A stretch of DNA of 16,150 nt from Halovenus sp. (GTDB taxonomy: Archaea > Halobacteriota > Halobacteria > Halobacteriales > Haloarculaceae). The notes beneath the pieces are model-generated. The model saw only the letters and a list, made by a program, of their open reading frames with translations, did not search any database and was not told the DNA's origin. Positions 1 through 6,533 of the stretch are shown here, one piece after another (positions within the stretch are counted from its first letter, which is position 1; each line of letters starts with the position of its first letter). The translations under genes and the position numbers were made by a program. The stretch is from NCBI GenBank assembly GCA_028275145.1, contig JAQCNG010000168.1, positions 1 to 16,150 on the forward strand. Reading direction: 5' to 3'.

Positions 1-2463
1 GCGACCGTCGAGAACACCGGCGACGTCGCCGACACACAGACGGTGACGCTGGACGCCGGAGCACTGGGCAGTGACGCCGTGTCCGTCTCGCTGAGCGGGA
101 GCGAGTCCACAGCCCTGACGTTCAGTCTCCAGACGAGCAGCGGCGACGCAGGCAGCTACACCGCTTTCGTCTCGAGCGCGAACGACACGGACAGCACAGC
201 TGTCACGGTCCAGGAATCGGCGAACTTCGCGGTGACCATCACGGACACCGACTCGCCCGTGCTCGCGGGCGAGAGCCTGACCGTCGACGCGACTGTCGAG
301 AACACCGGTGACGTGAGCGGGACACAGACTCTGACCCTCGACGCCGGGGGTCTCGGCAGCAACGCCACGTCGCTCACGCTCGGTGGCAACGAGTCGGCGG
401 GTGTCAGCCTCTCGGTTGACACGGTCGGCGGCGATGCGGGTAGCTACGAGGCGACGCTCGCAGGGGAGAACGACGCAGAGAACGTCTCTGTCACCGTGCA
501 GGCACCGGCCGCGTTCGCGGTCACAATCTCCGGCAGTAGTTCACCGGTCGTCGCGGGAGAGAGCCTCGCTGTCGACGCGACCATCGAGAACACCGGTGAT
601 GTCGCCGGCAACCAATCGGTCACGCTCGATGCGGGTGGCCTCGGCACCGATTCGACCTCCGTCTCGCTTGCCGGCGGCGAATCCACCGCCGAGACGTTCA
701 CCGTATCCACAGGTAGTGGTGACGCGGGCACGTACACCGCCAGCGTCGCCAGCGGGGATGACGCCGACAGCACGGGCGTCACGGTCCAGGAACCCGCGTA
801 CTTCGCGGTGAGTCTCACCGGTACCGACTCGCCGGTCGTCGAGGGCGAGGCGCTATCGGTCCAGGCAACAGTCGAGAACGCCGGCGACATCAGCACCACG
901 CAGACGGTCACGCTGGACGCCGGAACTCTCGGCACCGATGCCACGTCGGTCTCGCTTGCTGGCGGCGAGTCGACAGGCGTCACCCTCACCGTCGACGCCA
1001 GCAGTGGTGACGCGGGCACGTACACCGCCAGCGTCGCCAGCGCGGACGACGCCGACAGTACGGGCGTGACCGTCCAGGAACCGGGCGTTCTCACTGTGAA
1101 CATCACGAGTGCTGACACGCCCCTCGTCGCGGGGGAGACACTGTCGGTGGACGCGGCCGTCGAGAACACCGGTGACGTCGCCGACACACAGACCGTCACC
1201 CTCGACGCCGGGAGCCTCGGCAGCGACGCTACCACCGTCTCGCTGAACGGTGGCGAGGCAACCACACTGACGCTCTCGGTCGATACGGGCAGCGGTGACG
1301 CGGGCGCGTACACCGCGACGGTGAGTAACAGTGACGACACCGACAGCACCGCCGTTACAGTGCAGGAACCGGCGTACATCGCCGTCAGCATCACCGGCAC
1401 CGACTCGCCGGTCGTTGCGGGCGAGACACTGACCGTCGACGCGGCCGTCGAGAACACCGGCGACGTTGCGGACACACAGACTGTCACACTCGACGCCGGA
1501 AGTCTCGGCGGCACCAGCACGACGACGACTCTCGCCGGCGGGGAGACAGTCACGGAGACGCTGTCACTCGCGACCGGCGCGGGTGACGCGGGCGAGTACA
1601 CCGTGACTGTCGGGAGTGCAGACGAGACAGCGAGCGCCGTCGCGACGGTGCTCCAACCCGCGGCGTTCACCGTCGATATCGTCGAAACGACCAGTCCGGT
1701 CGAGGGTGACCGTCTGACCGTGACCGCCGCAGTGACAAACACCGGCGATGTCGGCGGCACCGAGACGGTGACCCTCGACGTCGGCGGTCTGGGCCAGAAC
1801 AGCACGGCAGTCTCACTCGGTGGCGGCGGGACGGTCGAACAAACACTCTCGGTCGGCACGACCGGTGGCGACGCGGGCACGTACACCGCCACCGTCAGCG
1901 GCGAAACCGACGACGATGTCACCGACGTGACGGTGGGGTCACCCGGCAGCGGCGGCGTCGCGCTCGTGGACGTCGTGACGAGCGCGTCGATTATCGAGGG
2001 TGAGTCTCTCGCCGTGGACGTCACGGTCGAGAACACCGATAGCACCGCCACGACCGGGCAGATCCAGGTCGACGGCGGCAGTCTCGGCGACACGTCGGCG
2101 ACGGTCACACTGGACGCCAGCGAGACCAGGACGACCACTGTCGTCCTCGAAACAGCGACGGGTGCAGACAGCCTCGGGACGCATACTCTCACAGTCGCGG
2201 TCGGAGACGACTCGATGGAACGCTCGGTCGAGGTGCGTCTCCCGGCGCTGCCAGGGGCAGACGGCACGCCCCAGGACCCGAACGGTGACGGCACGTTCGA
2301 GGACGTCGACGGGGACGGTGTGTTCGGCCTCTCCGACGTGTACGCGCTGTACAACAACCTCGACAGTTCGTCAGTTCAGGACCACGGCTGGGCGTTCGAT
2401 TTCAACGGTGACGGGAGCATCGACATGTCCGATGTGCGGGCGTTGCTCGACGAACTCTACTGA
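1..2463 (+). CDS. Secreted CARDB/Ig-like repeat protein with C-terminal dockerin-like module (5' end outside window)
   Basis: The reading frame is open from base 1 and ends at TGA 2461-2463, so at least 820 residues are present and the start and signal peptide lie upstream. The protein is about eight tandem beta-sandwich repeats of 96 residues. Each has the pattern SPVVAGE(S/T)L.VDA.VENTGDV..TQTVTLDAG, then SLAGGES, then GDAGTYTA, then V.VQEP, which resembles CARDB-type Ig-like domains. The C-terminus has two Asp-rich calcium loops, DVDGDGVFGLSDV and DFNGDGSIDMSDV, separated as in a type I dockerin. There is no C-terminal membrane segment or PGF-CTERM anchor, so the protein is probably released or held by calcium-dependent contacts. 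It lies just upstream of the secreted paralog cluster on the same strand, which suggests a role as a surface stalk or spacer. Partner and ligand are unknown. Confidence 0.85.
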   Translation, partial: ATVENTGDVADTQTVTLDAGALGSDAVSVSLSGSESTALTFSLQTSSGDAGSYTAFVSSANDTDSTAVTVQESANFAVTITDTDSPVLAGESLTVDATVENTGDVSGTQTLTLDAGGLGSNATSLTLGGNESAGVSLSVDTVGGDAGSYEATLAGENDAENVSVTVQAPAAFAVTISGSSSPVVAGESLAVDATIENTGDVAGNQSVTLDAGGLGTDSTSVSLAGGESTAETFTVSTGSGDAGTYTASVASGDDADSTGVTVQEPAYFAVSLTGTDSPVVEGEALSVQATVENAGDISTTQTVTLDAGTLGTDATSVSLAGGESTGVTLTVDASSGDAGTYTASVASADDADSTGVTVQEPGVLTVNITSADTPLVAGETLSVDAAVENTGDVADTQTVTLDAGSLGSDATTVSLNGGEATTLTLSVDTGSGDAGAYTATVSNSDDTDSTAVTVQEPAYIAVSITGTDSPVVAGETLTVDAAVENTGDVADTQTVTLDAGSLGGTSTTTTLAGGETVTETLSLATGAGDAGEYTVTVGSADETASAVATVLQPAAFTVDIVETTSPVEGDRLTVTAAVTNTGDVGGTETVTLDVGGLGQNSTAVSLGGGGTVEQTLSVGTTGGDAGTYTATVSGETDDDVTDVTVGSPGSGGVALVDVVTSASIIEGESLAVDVTVENTDSTATTGQIQVDGGSLGDTSATVTLDASETRTTTVVLETATGADSLGTHTLTVAVGDDSMERSVEVRLPALPGADGTPQDPNGDGTFEDVDGDGVFGLSDVYALYNNLDSSSVQDHGWAFDFNGDGSIDMSDVRALLDELY
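223..1947 (+). repeat. Tandem 288-bp coding repeats (96-aa CARDB-like units)
   Basis: Unit starts recur every 288 bp at about 220, 508, 796, 1084, 1372 and 1660. A partial unit precedes them and a diverged last unit follows, starting near 1950. Each begins with A(Y/F/A)(F/I)AV.I...SP. Short DNA runs such as GTCGAGAACACCGGTGACGT are shared between units, pointing to expansion by duplication or gene conversion. Copy number could differ between strains. Confidence 0.85.
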
Positions 2464-2621
2464 GACCGGATGACAGTCTCACCGGGCGAACCGGTTTCGA
2501 ACCCGGGGCGGTTCGACAGTCGCCAGCAGACACAGCCTGTGACCCCGGACGAGAGCGGCCGCTCAGGGATGCCGTGTGCGATTCCGTCGGTTAGCAACTT
2601 TCTATCGGGGGTTCGGAACAG

Positions 2622-2629
2622 TTTATACA
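2622..2629 (+). promoter_or_regulatory. TATA-like box for the first DUF1102-type gene
   Basis: TTTATACA sits in a locally AT-rich stretch about 95 bp upstream of the chosen ATG at 2724. With the usual archaeal spacing, transcription would begin near 2650, leaving a leader of roughly 70 nt. Inferred from sequence only. Confidence 0.4.
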
Positions 2630-2695
2630 CCGTTTTGAGAACGTGTAGCCCTCATTAACAAAGCGTAAGCCCGGCCTGTGTCCATCTGTGTCGCG

Positions 2696-2719
2696 CCGCC
2701 TCTGGCGGGCACGGGTGAG
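2696..2719 (+). promoter_or_regulatory. Leader hairpin CCGCC-TCT-GGCGG next to the Shine-Dalgarno
   Basis: A perfect 5-bp stem (2696-2700 with 2704-2708, loop TCT) is followed by GGGTGAGA, a Shine-Dalgarno-like match, a few bases before ATG 2724. A near-identical hairpin lies in the leader of the third paralog at 6477-6490. Its position suggests an influence on ribosome access, but this is inference. Confidence 0.4.
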
Positions 2720-2723
2720 ACTG

Positions 2724-4259
2724 ATGCAACGAAGACAGTTCCTGATCGGAGCGGGTTCCGCCGCACTCGGCGGGAGCGCGCTGCTTGGCAGCGGCGCGTT
2801 CACACGAGTCGAATCACACCGAAGCGTCACGGTCCAGGTGTCCGAAGACCCCAGCGCGTACCTCGGATTAGCGAAGTGTCCGGGGTCAGCAAACGGAAGC
2901 TACGCCTGGCTGGACGGGGAGGGGCACCTCGAGGTGCTGATGAACCCCGACAACCCCACAATCGGGGAGACACCGCTCGGCGAGGGGGTCAACTCCGACT
3001 CCTCGACCTGGTTCCACAGCGTCTTTCAGCTGTGTAACCAGGGTAAAGAGGCGGTGTGTGTCTACATCGAGGACGACCCGGCCTGGCCGACGGTCCCCGA
3101 GGGCGAGCGGGACGCAGGCGAGCGCCGCGTCGAGTTTTATCTCCGTGACGACCCGGAGCGGTCGCTCATCGGCGAATCCAACGCGCTCGTACTGCCGGTC
3201 GGGGAGTGTGTCTGTGTCGGTCTCAGGACCCGCACCTACGGGCTCTCCGAGGGCGACGAACTCCTCTCGGCGCTCGACAACGAGGTCACCATCACCGCCG
3301 ACGTGACCCTCGACTGCACGGGGGAGGAGGACCTACCCGGAGCGCAGATACAACTCGCCGGCGACCCGGTAGCGAGGGACGGCGACCTGCTGTCCACGGA
3401 CCCGACAAACGCCAAGCTCCGGTTCCAACTGGAGAACACGGGGTCGACGCCCGTGACCATCGAGGGCACGCGGCTCGAGGACACGAGTAGCGACGCAGTG
3501 CGAGCCTCGGCGTTCTGGGAGGAGGCCTTCGGCGAGGTCAACCCTGTTGTTGAGGTCGGGGACGACCCGGCAGTCGAGACGGACGGTAACCCCAGCGTTT
3601 CGCTGTTTTTCAGGGAGGGCAGTTCCTTCGAGACGCTGGAGGACTGGCCACACGGGGCGGCCCACCCCGCGGCGGATTTCTACCCCTTCGATGGCGACGG
3701 CTCCGGGGACTGGGGGGACCCAGCGACGCCGGGGACGGTGTACAGTGGCGCCGAGCAGACGATACCAGCCGGCGGGACTGCTGTGGTCGAACTCGGGGAG
3801 TTTCGCCTGGCCAGCGCTCTGACTCCAAACGCCGTCGACATGCTGGGGGAGACGGTGACGCTCACGCTCGTGCTCGCGGACGGGCGCGAGCAACAGTTCG
3901 AGCTATCCATCGAGGACACGTGGAGCCTCGCGGCGAGCAAGACGGTGCACCTGCTCGGAGTCCCGGTGGGCGAACTGCAACTCTACGACGTCCCGTTCTC
4001 TGGTGCCTACGAGATCCGCAACGACAGCTGGGTCGGGTCGGACACGCTCTTTGCGACCATCGAGGGGACAATCGACTGGGACAACGGCGAGACAACCGAC
4101 TTCGACATCGACCCGTTCGAGGTGAAGACGGTGGTGCCCGACGGCAACCCCGGCGACGACCCCGGTATCGAGGACGCCGGGGAGCAGACCCCCGCCGAAA
4201 TAATCGTCGAGAATGTACAACAGGCCGATACGTCACCGCCGGATAACGAAATCGCCTGA
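2724..4259 (+). CDS. DUF1102-type secreted surface subunit, paralog 1 (511 aa)
   Basis: I chose ATG 2724 rather than the longer frame from 2688. It places QRRQFLIG at the N-terminus, matches the starts of the two paralogs, and has GGTGA just upstream. Residues 1-30 are a Tat-like, SipW-type signal (RR-x-F-L, Ala/Gly core, GSGAFT). Residues about 30-205 are a DUF1102-type domain: V.V.VSEDPSAYLGL, GVNSDS, VFQLCNQGK, VCVYI, GECVCVG, with cysteines shared by the paralogs and probably paired outside the cell. The last 300 residues look like beta-rich Ig-like modules (FQLENTGSTPVTIEG; AGGTAVVELGEF), but I do not recognise the family. There is no C-terminal anchor. A role as an exported fibre or surface subunit is inferred from family resemblance and the linked signal peptidase. 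Confidence 0.85.
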   Translation: MQRRQFLIGAGSAALGGSALLGSGAFTRVESHRSVTVQVSEDPSAYLGLAKCPGSANGSYAWLDGEGHLEVLMNPDNPTIGETPLGEGVNSDSSTWFHSVFQLCNQGKEAVCVYIEDDPAWPTVPEGERDAGERRVEFYLRDDPERSLIGESNALVLPVGECVCVGLRTRTYGLSEGDELLSALDNEVTITADVTLDCTGEEDLPGAQIQLAGDPVARDGDLLSTDPTNAKLRFQLENTGSTPVTIEGTRLEDTSSDAVRASAFWEEAFGEVNPVVEVGDDPAVETDGNPSVSLFFREGSSFETLEDWPHGAAHPAADFYPFDGDGSGDWGDPATPGTVYSGAEQTIPAGGTAVVELGEFRLASALTPNAVDMLGETVTLTLVLADGREQQFELSIEDTWSLAASKTVHLLGVPVGELQLYDVPFSGAYEIRNDSWVGSDTLFATIEGTIDWDNGETTDFDIDPFEVKTVVPDGNPGDDPGIEDAGEQTPAEIIVENVQQADTSPPDNEIA

Positions 4260-4370
4260 GACCACCGGCTGTTGCGTTTCGATGGGGACCCGGGACAGAT
4301 GGACGGACAGCACAGACCGCGCCTGCCTCGAACGGCACGCGTTACCCCGGGTAGTGACTGACTATACAGC

Positions 4371-4384
4371 TATACTATTTATTT
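4371..4384 (+). promoter_or_regulatory. TATA-like region for the VWA-bearing paralog
   Basis: TATACTATTTATTT is the most AT-rich stretch in the 255-base gap after the first paralog. It would place the transcript start near 4400, with a leader of about 110 nt before ATG 4515. The exact box is uncertain because several overlapping A/T motifs are present. Confidence 0.4.
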
Positions 4385-4514
4385 ATTTCCGACACAACCG
4401 ACTATGTCAGCGCATAACAATCTGACGGGGTGGTGTAGATAGGGGCAACTCACCGAATCGGCTGGCAGAAACGAGATGTTGCCACCGCAGCTCGGCCGGG
4501 TGAGACCAACAGTC

Positions 4515-6167
4515 ATGAAACGTCGAAAGTTCCTGCTCGGGACGGCGGCAGTATCGGTCGGCGGGGGTGCGCTCCTCGGCAGCGGTGCGTTCACCAGCGT
4601 CGAATCACAGCGGACAGTCAGCGCCGAGGTCAGCACGGACCCCAACGCATACCTCGGGATGGACAAGTGCACGGACAGTAACGGAAGCGAGACGCCAAAC
4701 GCCAGTTTCGCCTCGCTCGACAACGAGGGTCACCTCCAGATTCTGATGGACGAGACCAACCCGACCATCGGGAACTCACCGCTCGGTGACGGTCTCAACT
4801 CCGACTCCGACAGCCGGTTCGACCGGGTGTTTCAGCTGTGTAACAACGGCAAGCAAGACACCTGTGTCTACATCGAGGACGACCCGGCCTGGCCAAAGGT
4901 CGAGGCAGGCGAGGACGTGCCCAACGAGGCTGTCGGTGAGCGCCGCGTCGACTTCTACTTCGAGGACGACCGGACCGCGTCGGTTGTCGGGGAGGACAAC
5001 GCGTTTGCGGTCCCGCTCGGGGAGTGTCGCTGTATCGGCGTCAGGACCCGCACCTACGGGCTCTCCGATGGTGCGGAGCTTCTCTCGGCTCTCGACAACA
5101 TGGTCACCGTCGTCGCCGATGTCAACATCGACTGTGATGGCACACCGCTCCCCGAACCGGAGGACCCCGTGTGTCCGGACTGCACCGCACCGGACCCCGG
5201 CACCGACGACTTTGCCGTCACAATCGACGATATCGACGACGCCGCCTTCCCGTTCATCGAGGTGACCACACGTGTGGACACCACGGCAGCCGGAAATGGC
5301 AGCCTGACCGCGAGTGACTTCGACATCTGCGAGGAAACCGAGGACGGGTCCGTCAGCGGATTCTGTGGGCAGACCGTCGACAACGTCACGTTCACCGGCG
5401 GCGAGGAAGACGAGGCGGCCGACGTGATGCTCGCGATGGACGCGTCCGGGTCGATGGACGAGCCGGCTGAAGGCTTCTTTTCCTCGACGAAACTCGACCG
5501 TGCGCAGATGGGCGCGAAGGCGCTCGTCGACGAATTGCCCTCCGAGGTCAACATCGGCCTCGTCACGTTCCGCACCGATGGCACGTTTGACTTGACGCCG
5601 AAGGTCGAAAAGCCCGCAGACCTGACCGCCTCCGCAACAGATGTCAAGAACGCGGTAGACAACATAACTGCCGATGGCGGGACGCCGCTGGGGGAGGGCA
5701 TCGACGTGGCACAGGCCGAACTCGACTCCCCCCGGAGCGACCCGACCACACCGGATTTCCTCGTCGTGCTCTCGAACGGTGACCCCGACCCCAACACCGA
5801 GGGCCCGTCGCGGCAGGCGGCACGCGACGCCCGGAACGTCTCGGATCTCAACGACAGCGGCAACGGGAGCACTCTCATCACCATCGCGTACGGCGACGAC
5901 GCGAACGTGAACCTCGCCGAGGACCTCTCCAGTCCGCCGAAGGTCGACGACGACACCATCGACGACCAAGACGAGAACGCGTTCCTCGGGACGCCGGGCA
6001 ATATCGACGCCGTGTTCGAGAACATCGGGCAGATTATCTCGGGGACCTACATCCTCGAGTACGAGACGACGAACCCAGTCGACCCTGGCACCACGCGCAA
6101 CGTCCGGGTGTACGTCGACGACCCGAACGCGGGTGACGCTGACGGGACCGGGAGCTACATCGCGTAG
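4515..6167 (+). CDS. DUF1102-type secreted subunit fused to a VWA domain, paralog 2 (550 aa)
   Basis: ATG 4515 gives KRRKFLLG...GSGAFTSVES, a Tat-like SipW-type signal, with GGGTGAG at 4498-4504 upstream. Residues 30 to about 215 repeat the DUF1102-type domain of paralog 1, including NAYLGM, LNSDSDS, VFQLCNNGK, CVYIEDDPAWP and GECRCIG. A Pro/Cys linker (CPDCTAPDP) leads to an Ig-like strand region (FPFIEVTTRV, ASDF.ICE). A von Willebrand A domain then starts near residue 303, with the metal-site motif DASGSM (D309, S311, S313) and GGTPLGEG (T390). The third metal-site element reads LSNGD rather than the usual LTDG. The end (GTYILEYETTNP...RNVRVYVDD) is typical of secreted VWA proteins. The likely role is metal-dependent adhesion at the cell surface; the ligand is unknown. 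Confidence 0.87.
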   Translation: MKRRKFLLGTAAVSVGGGALLGSGAFTSVESQRTVSAEVSTDPNAYLGMDKCTDSNGSETPNASFASLDNEGHLQILMDETNPTIGNSPLGDGLNSDSDSRFDRVFQLCNNGKQDTCVYIEDDPAWPKVEAGEDVPNEAVGERRVDFYFEDDRTASVVGEDNAFAVPLGECRCIGVRTRTYGLSDGAELLSALDNMVTVVADVNIDCDGTPLPEPEDPVCPDCTAPDPGTDDFAVTIDDIDDAAFPFIEVTTRVDTTAAGNGSLTASDFDICEETEDGSVSGFCGQTVDNVTFTGGEEDEAADVMLAMDASGSMDEPAEGFFSSTKLDRAQMGAKALVDELPSEVNIGLVTFRTDGTFDLTPKVEKPADLTASATDVKNAVDNITADGGTPLGEGIDVAQAELDSPRSDPTTPDFLVVLSNGDPDPNTEGPSRQAARDARNVSDLNDSGNGSTLITIAYGDDANVNLAEDLSSPPKVDDDTIDDQDENAFLGTPGNIDAVFENIGQIISGTYILEYETTNPVDPGTTRNVRVYVDDPNAGDADGTGSYIA

Positions 6168-6169
6168 TG

Positions 6170-6192
6170 TGCCGGCGGCCGCTTCGCCGGCA
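6170..6192 (+). terminator. Stem-loop directly after the VWA-bearing gene
   Basis: TGCCGGCG (6170-6177) and CGCCGGCA (6185-6192) form a perfect 8-bp stem with a 7-nt loop, starting three bases after the stop codon. It probably acts in termination or protects the transcript end. Confidence 0.5.
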
Positions 6193-6201
6193 TCGAGAAC
6201 T

Positions 6202-6222
6202 GACCCGTTGGGTCGATATTTT
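6202..6222 (+). terminator. GACCC-GTT-GGGTC hairpin followed by ATATTTT
   Basis: A perfect 5-bp stem (6202-6206 with 6210-6214) is followed by GATATTTT. A short GC stem before a T-rich run matches an archaeal terminator for the VWA gene. It may work together with the stronger stem at 6170-6192. Confidence 0.5.
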
Positions 6223-6323
6223 CTGGAGTTGGAACGTCTCCCGAGTGGTCGGACCGTGACAGTGCACGCGTCCGCCCGACACTCTGCCGACGGCGTCGAC
6301 TATCGTCGGGTCCAGGTCTTCGG

Positions 6324-6338
6324 GTCACTGGCAGTGAC
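6324..6338. repeat. Inverted repeat GTCACT-GGC-AGTGAC
   Basis: A perfect 6-bp inverted repeat with a 3-nt spacer lies about 200 bp upstream of the third paralog's ATG. It could be a transcript hairpin or a protein-binding dyad; no function can be assigned. Confidence 0.4.
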
Positions 6339-6424
6339 AGCAACGCTCGGCTGTTTCCTCCAGTGAGCCCCGGATATATGGTCAAGTTATTACAGGATAC
6401 TCGCCGTGTATACTTCTCAGAATG

Positions 6425-6432
6425 AAATATAG
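6425..6432 (+). promoter_or_regulatory. TATA-like box for the anchor-L paralog
   Basis: AAATATAG lies about 105 bp upstream of ATG 6534, implying a leader of about 75-80 nt. GTGTATAC near 6404-6411 and GTATAAC near 6437-6443 are alternatives, so the true box is uncertain. Confidence 0.35.
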
Positions 6433-6476
6433 GGATGTATAACAATACGACTAAAAAGAAATACTGTAATACGACT

Positions 6477-6490
6477 CCCGCCTCGGCGGG
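6477..6490 (+). promoter_or_regulatory. Leader hairpin CCCGCC-TC-GGCGGG
   Basis: A perfect inverted repeat in the predicted 5' leader of the third paralog. It matches the hairpin at 2696-2708 in the first paralog's leader in stem, loop core (TC/TCT) and the following GCA. Here it lies 43 nt before the ATG. Shared by descent or kept for regulation; not decidable from sequence. Confidence 0.4.
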
Positions 6491-6533
6491 CATACCAGGT
6501 GCAACCGAGTGCGGCCCAGTCGACAGAACAACA

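Larger units (their letters stand above)
6168..6533. other. 366-base gap between paralogs 2 and 3: terminator hairpins and promoter region, no gene
   Basis: No convincing gene is present. The left part holds two stem-loops just after the VWA gene (6170-6192 and 6202-6214), and a third inverted repeat lies at 6324-6338. From about 6370 the sequence turns AT-rich, with several TATA-like motifs, a 9-bp direct repeat and the leader hairpin of the next gene. A 77-codon frame over the left part (6133-6366) overlaps the VWA gene's end and looks like chance. Confidence 0.6.

Noticed and set aside
444..2357. A 637-codon open frame on the minus strand opposite the CARDB-repeat gene
   Set aside because: It arises from the periodic, GC-rich repeat coding on the other strand. 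Its product is Ser/Val/Pro low complexity with no domain, while the plus strand shows clear Ig-like repeats and calcium loops.
2491..2506. CCGGTTTCGAACCCGG resembles a tRNA T-arm, suggesting a tRNA 3' end or attachment site
   Set aside because: No acceptor, D or anticodon arm can be built around it, and no integrase or flanking direct repeat is visible. A hairpin after the CARDB gene is a simpler reading.
2470..2658. A 62-codon plus-strand frame between the CARDB gene and the first paralog
   Set aside because: It overlaps the likely promoter, has no upstream ribosome-binding signal of its own and shows no recognisable motif.
4776..6025. Long minus-strand frames opposite the VWA gene (397 and 323 codons)
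   Set aside because: Both overlap a plus-strand protein with clear signal, DUF1102-type and VWA motifs, and they show no recognisable motifs of their own.
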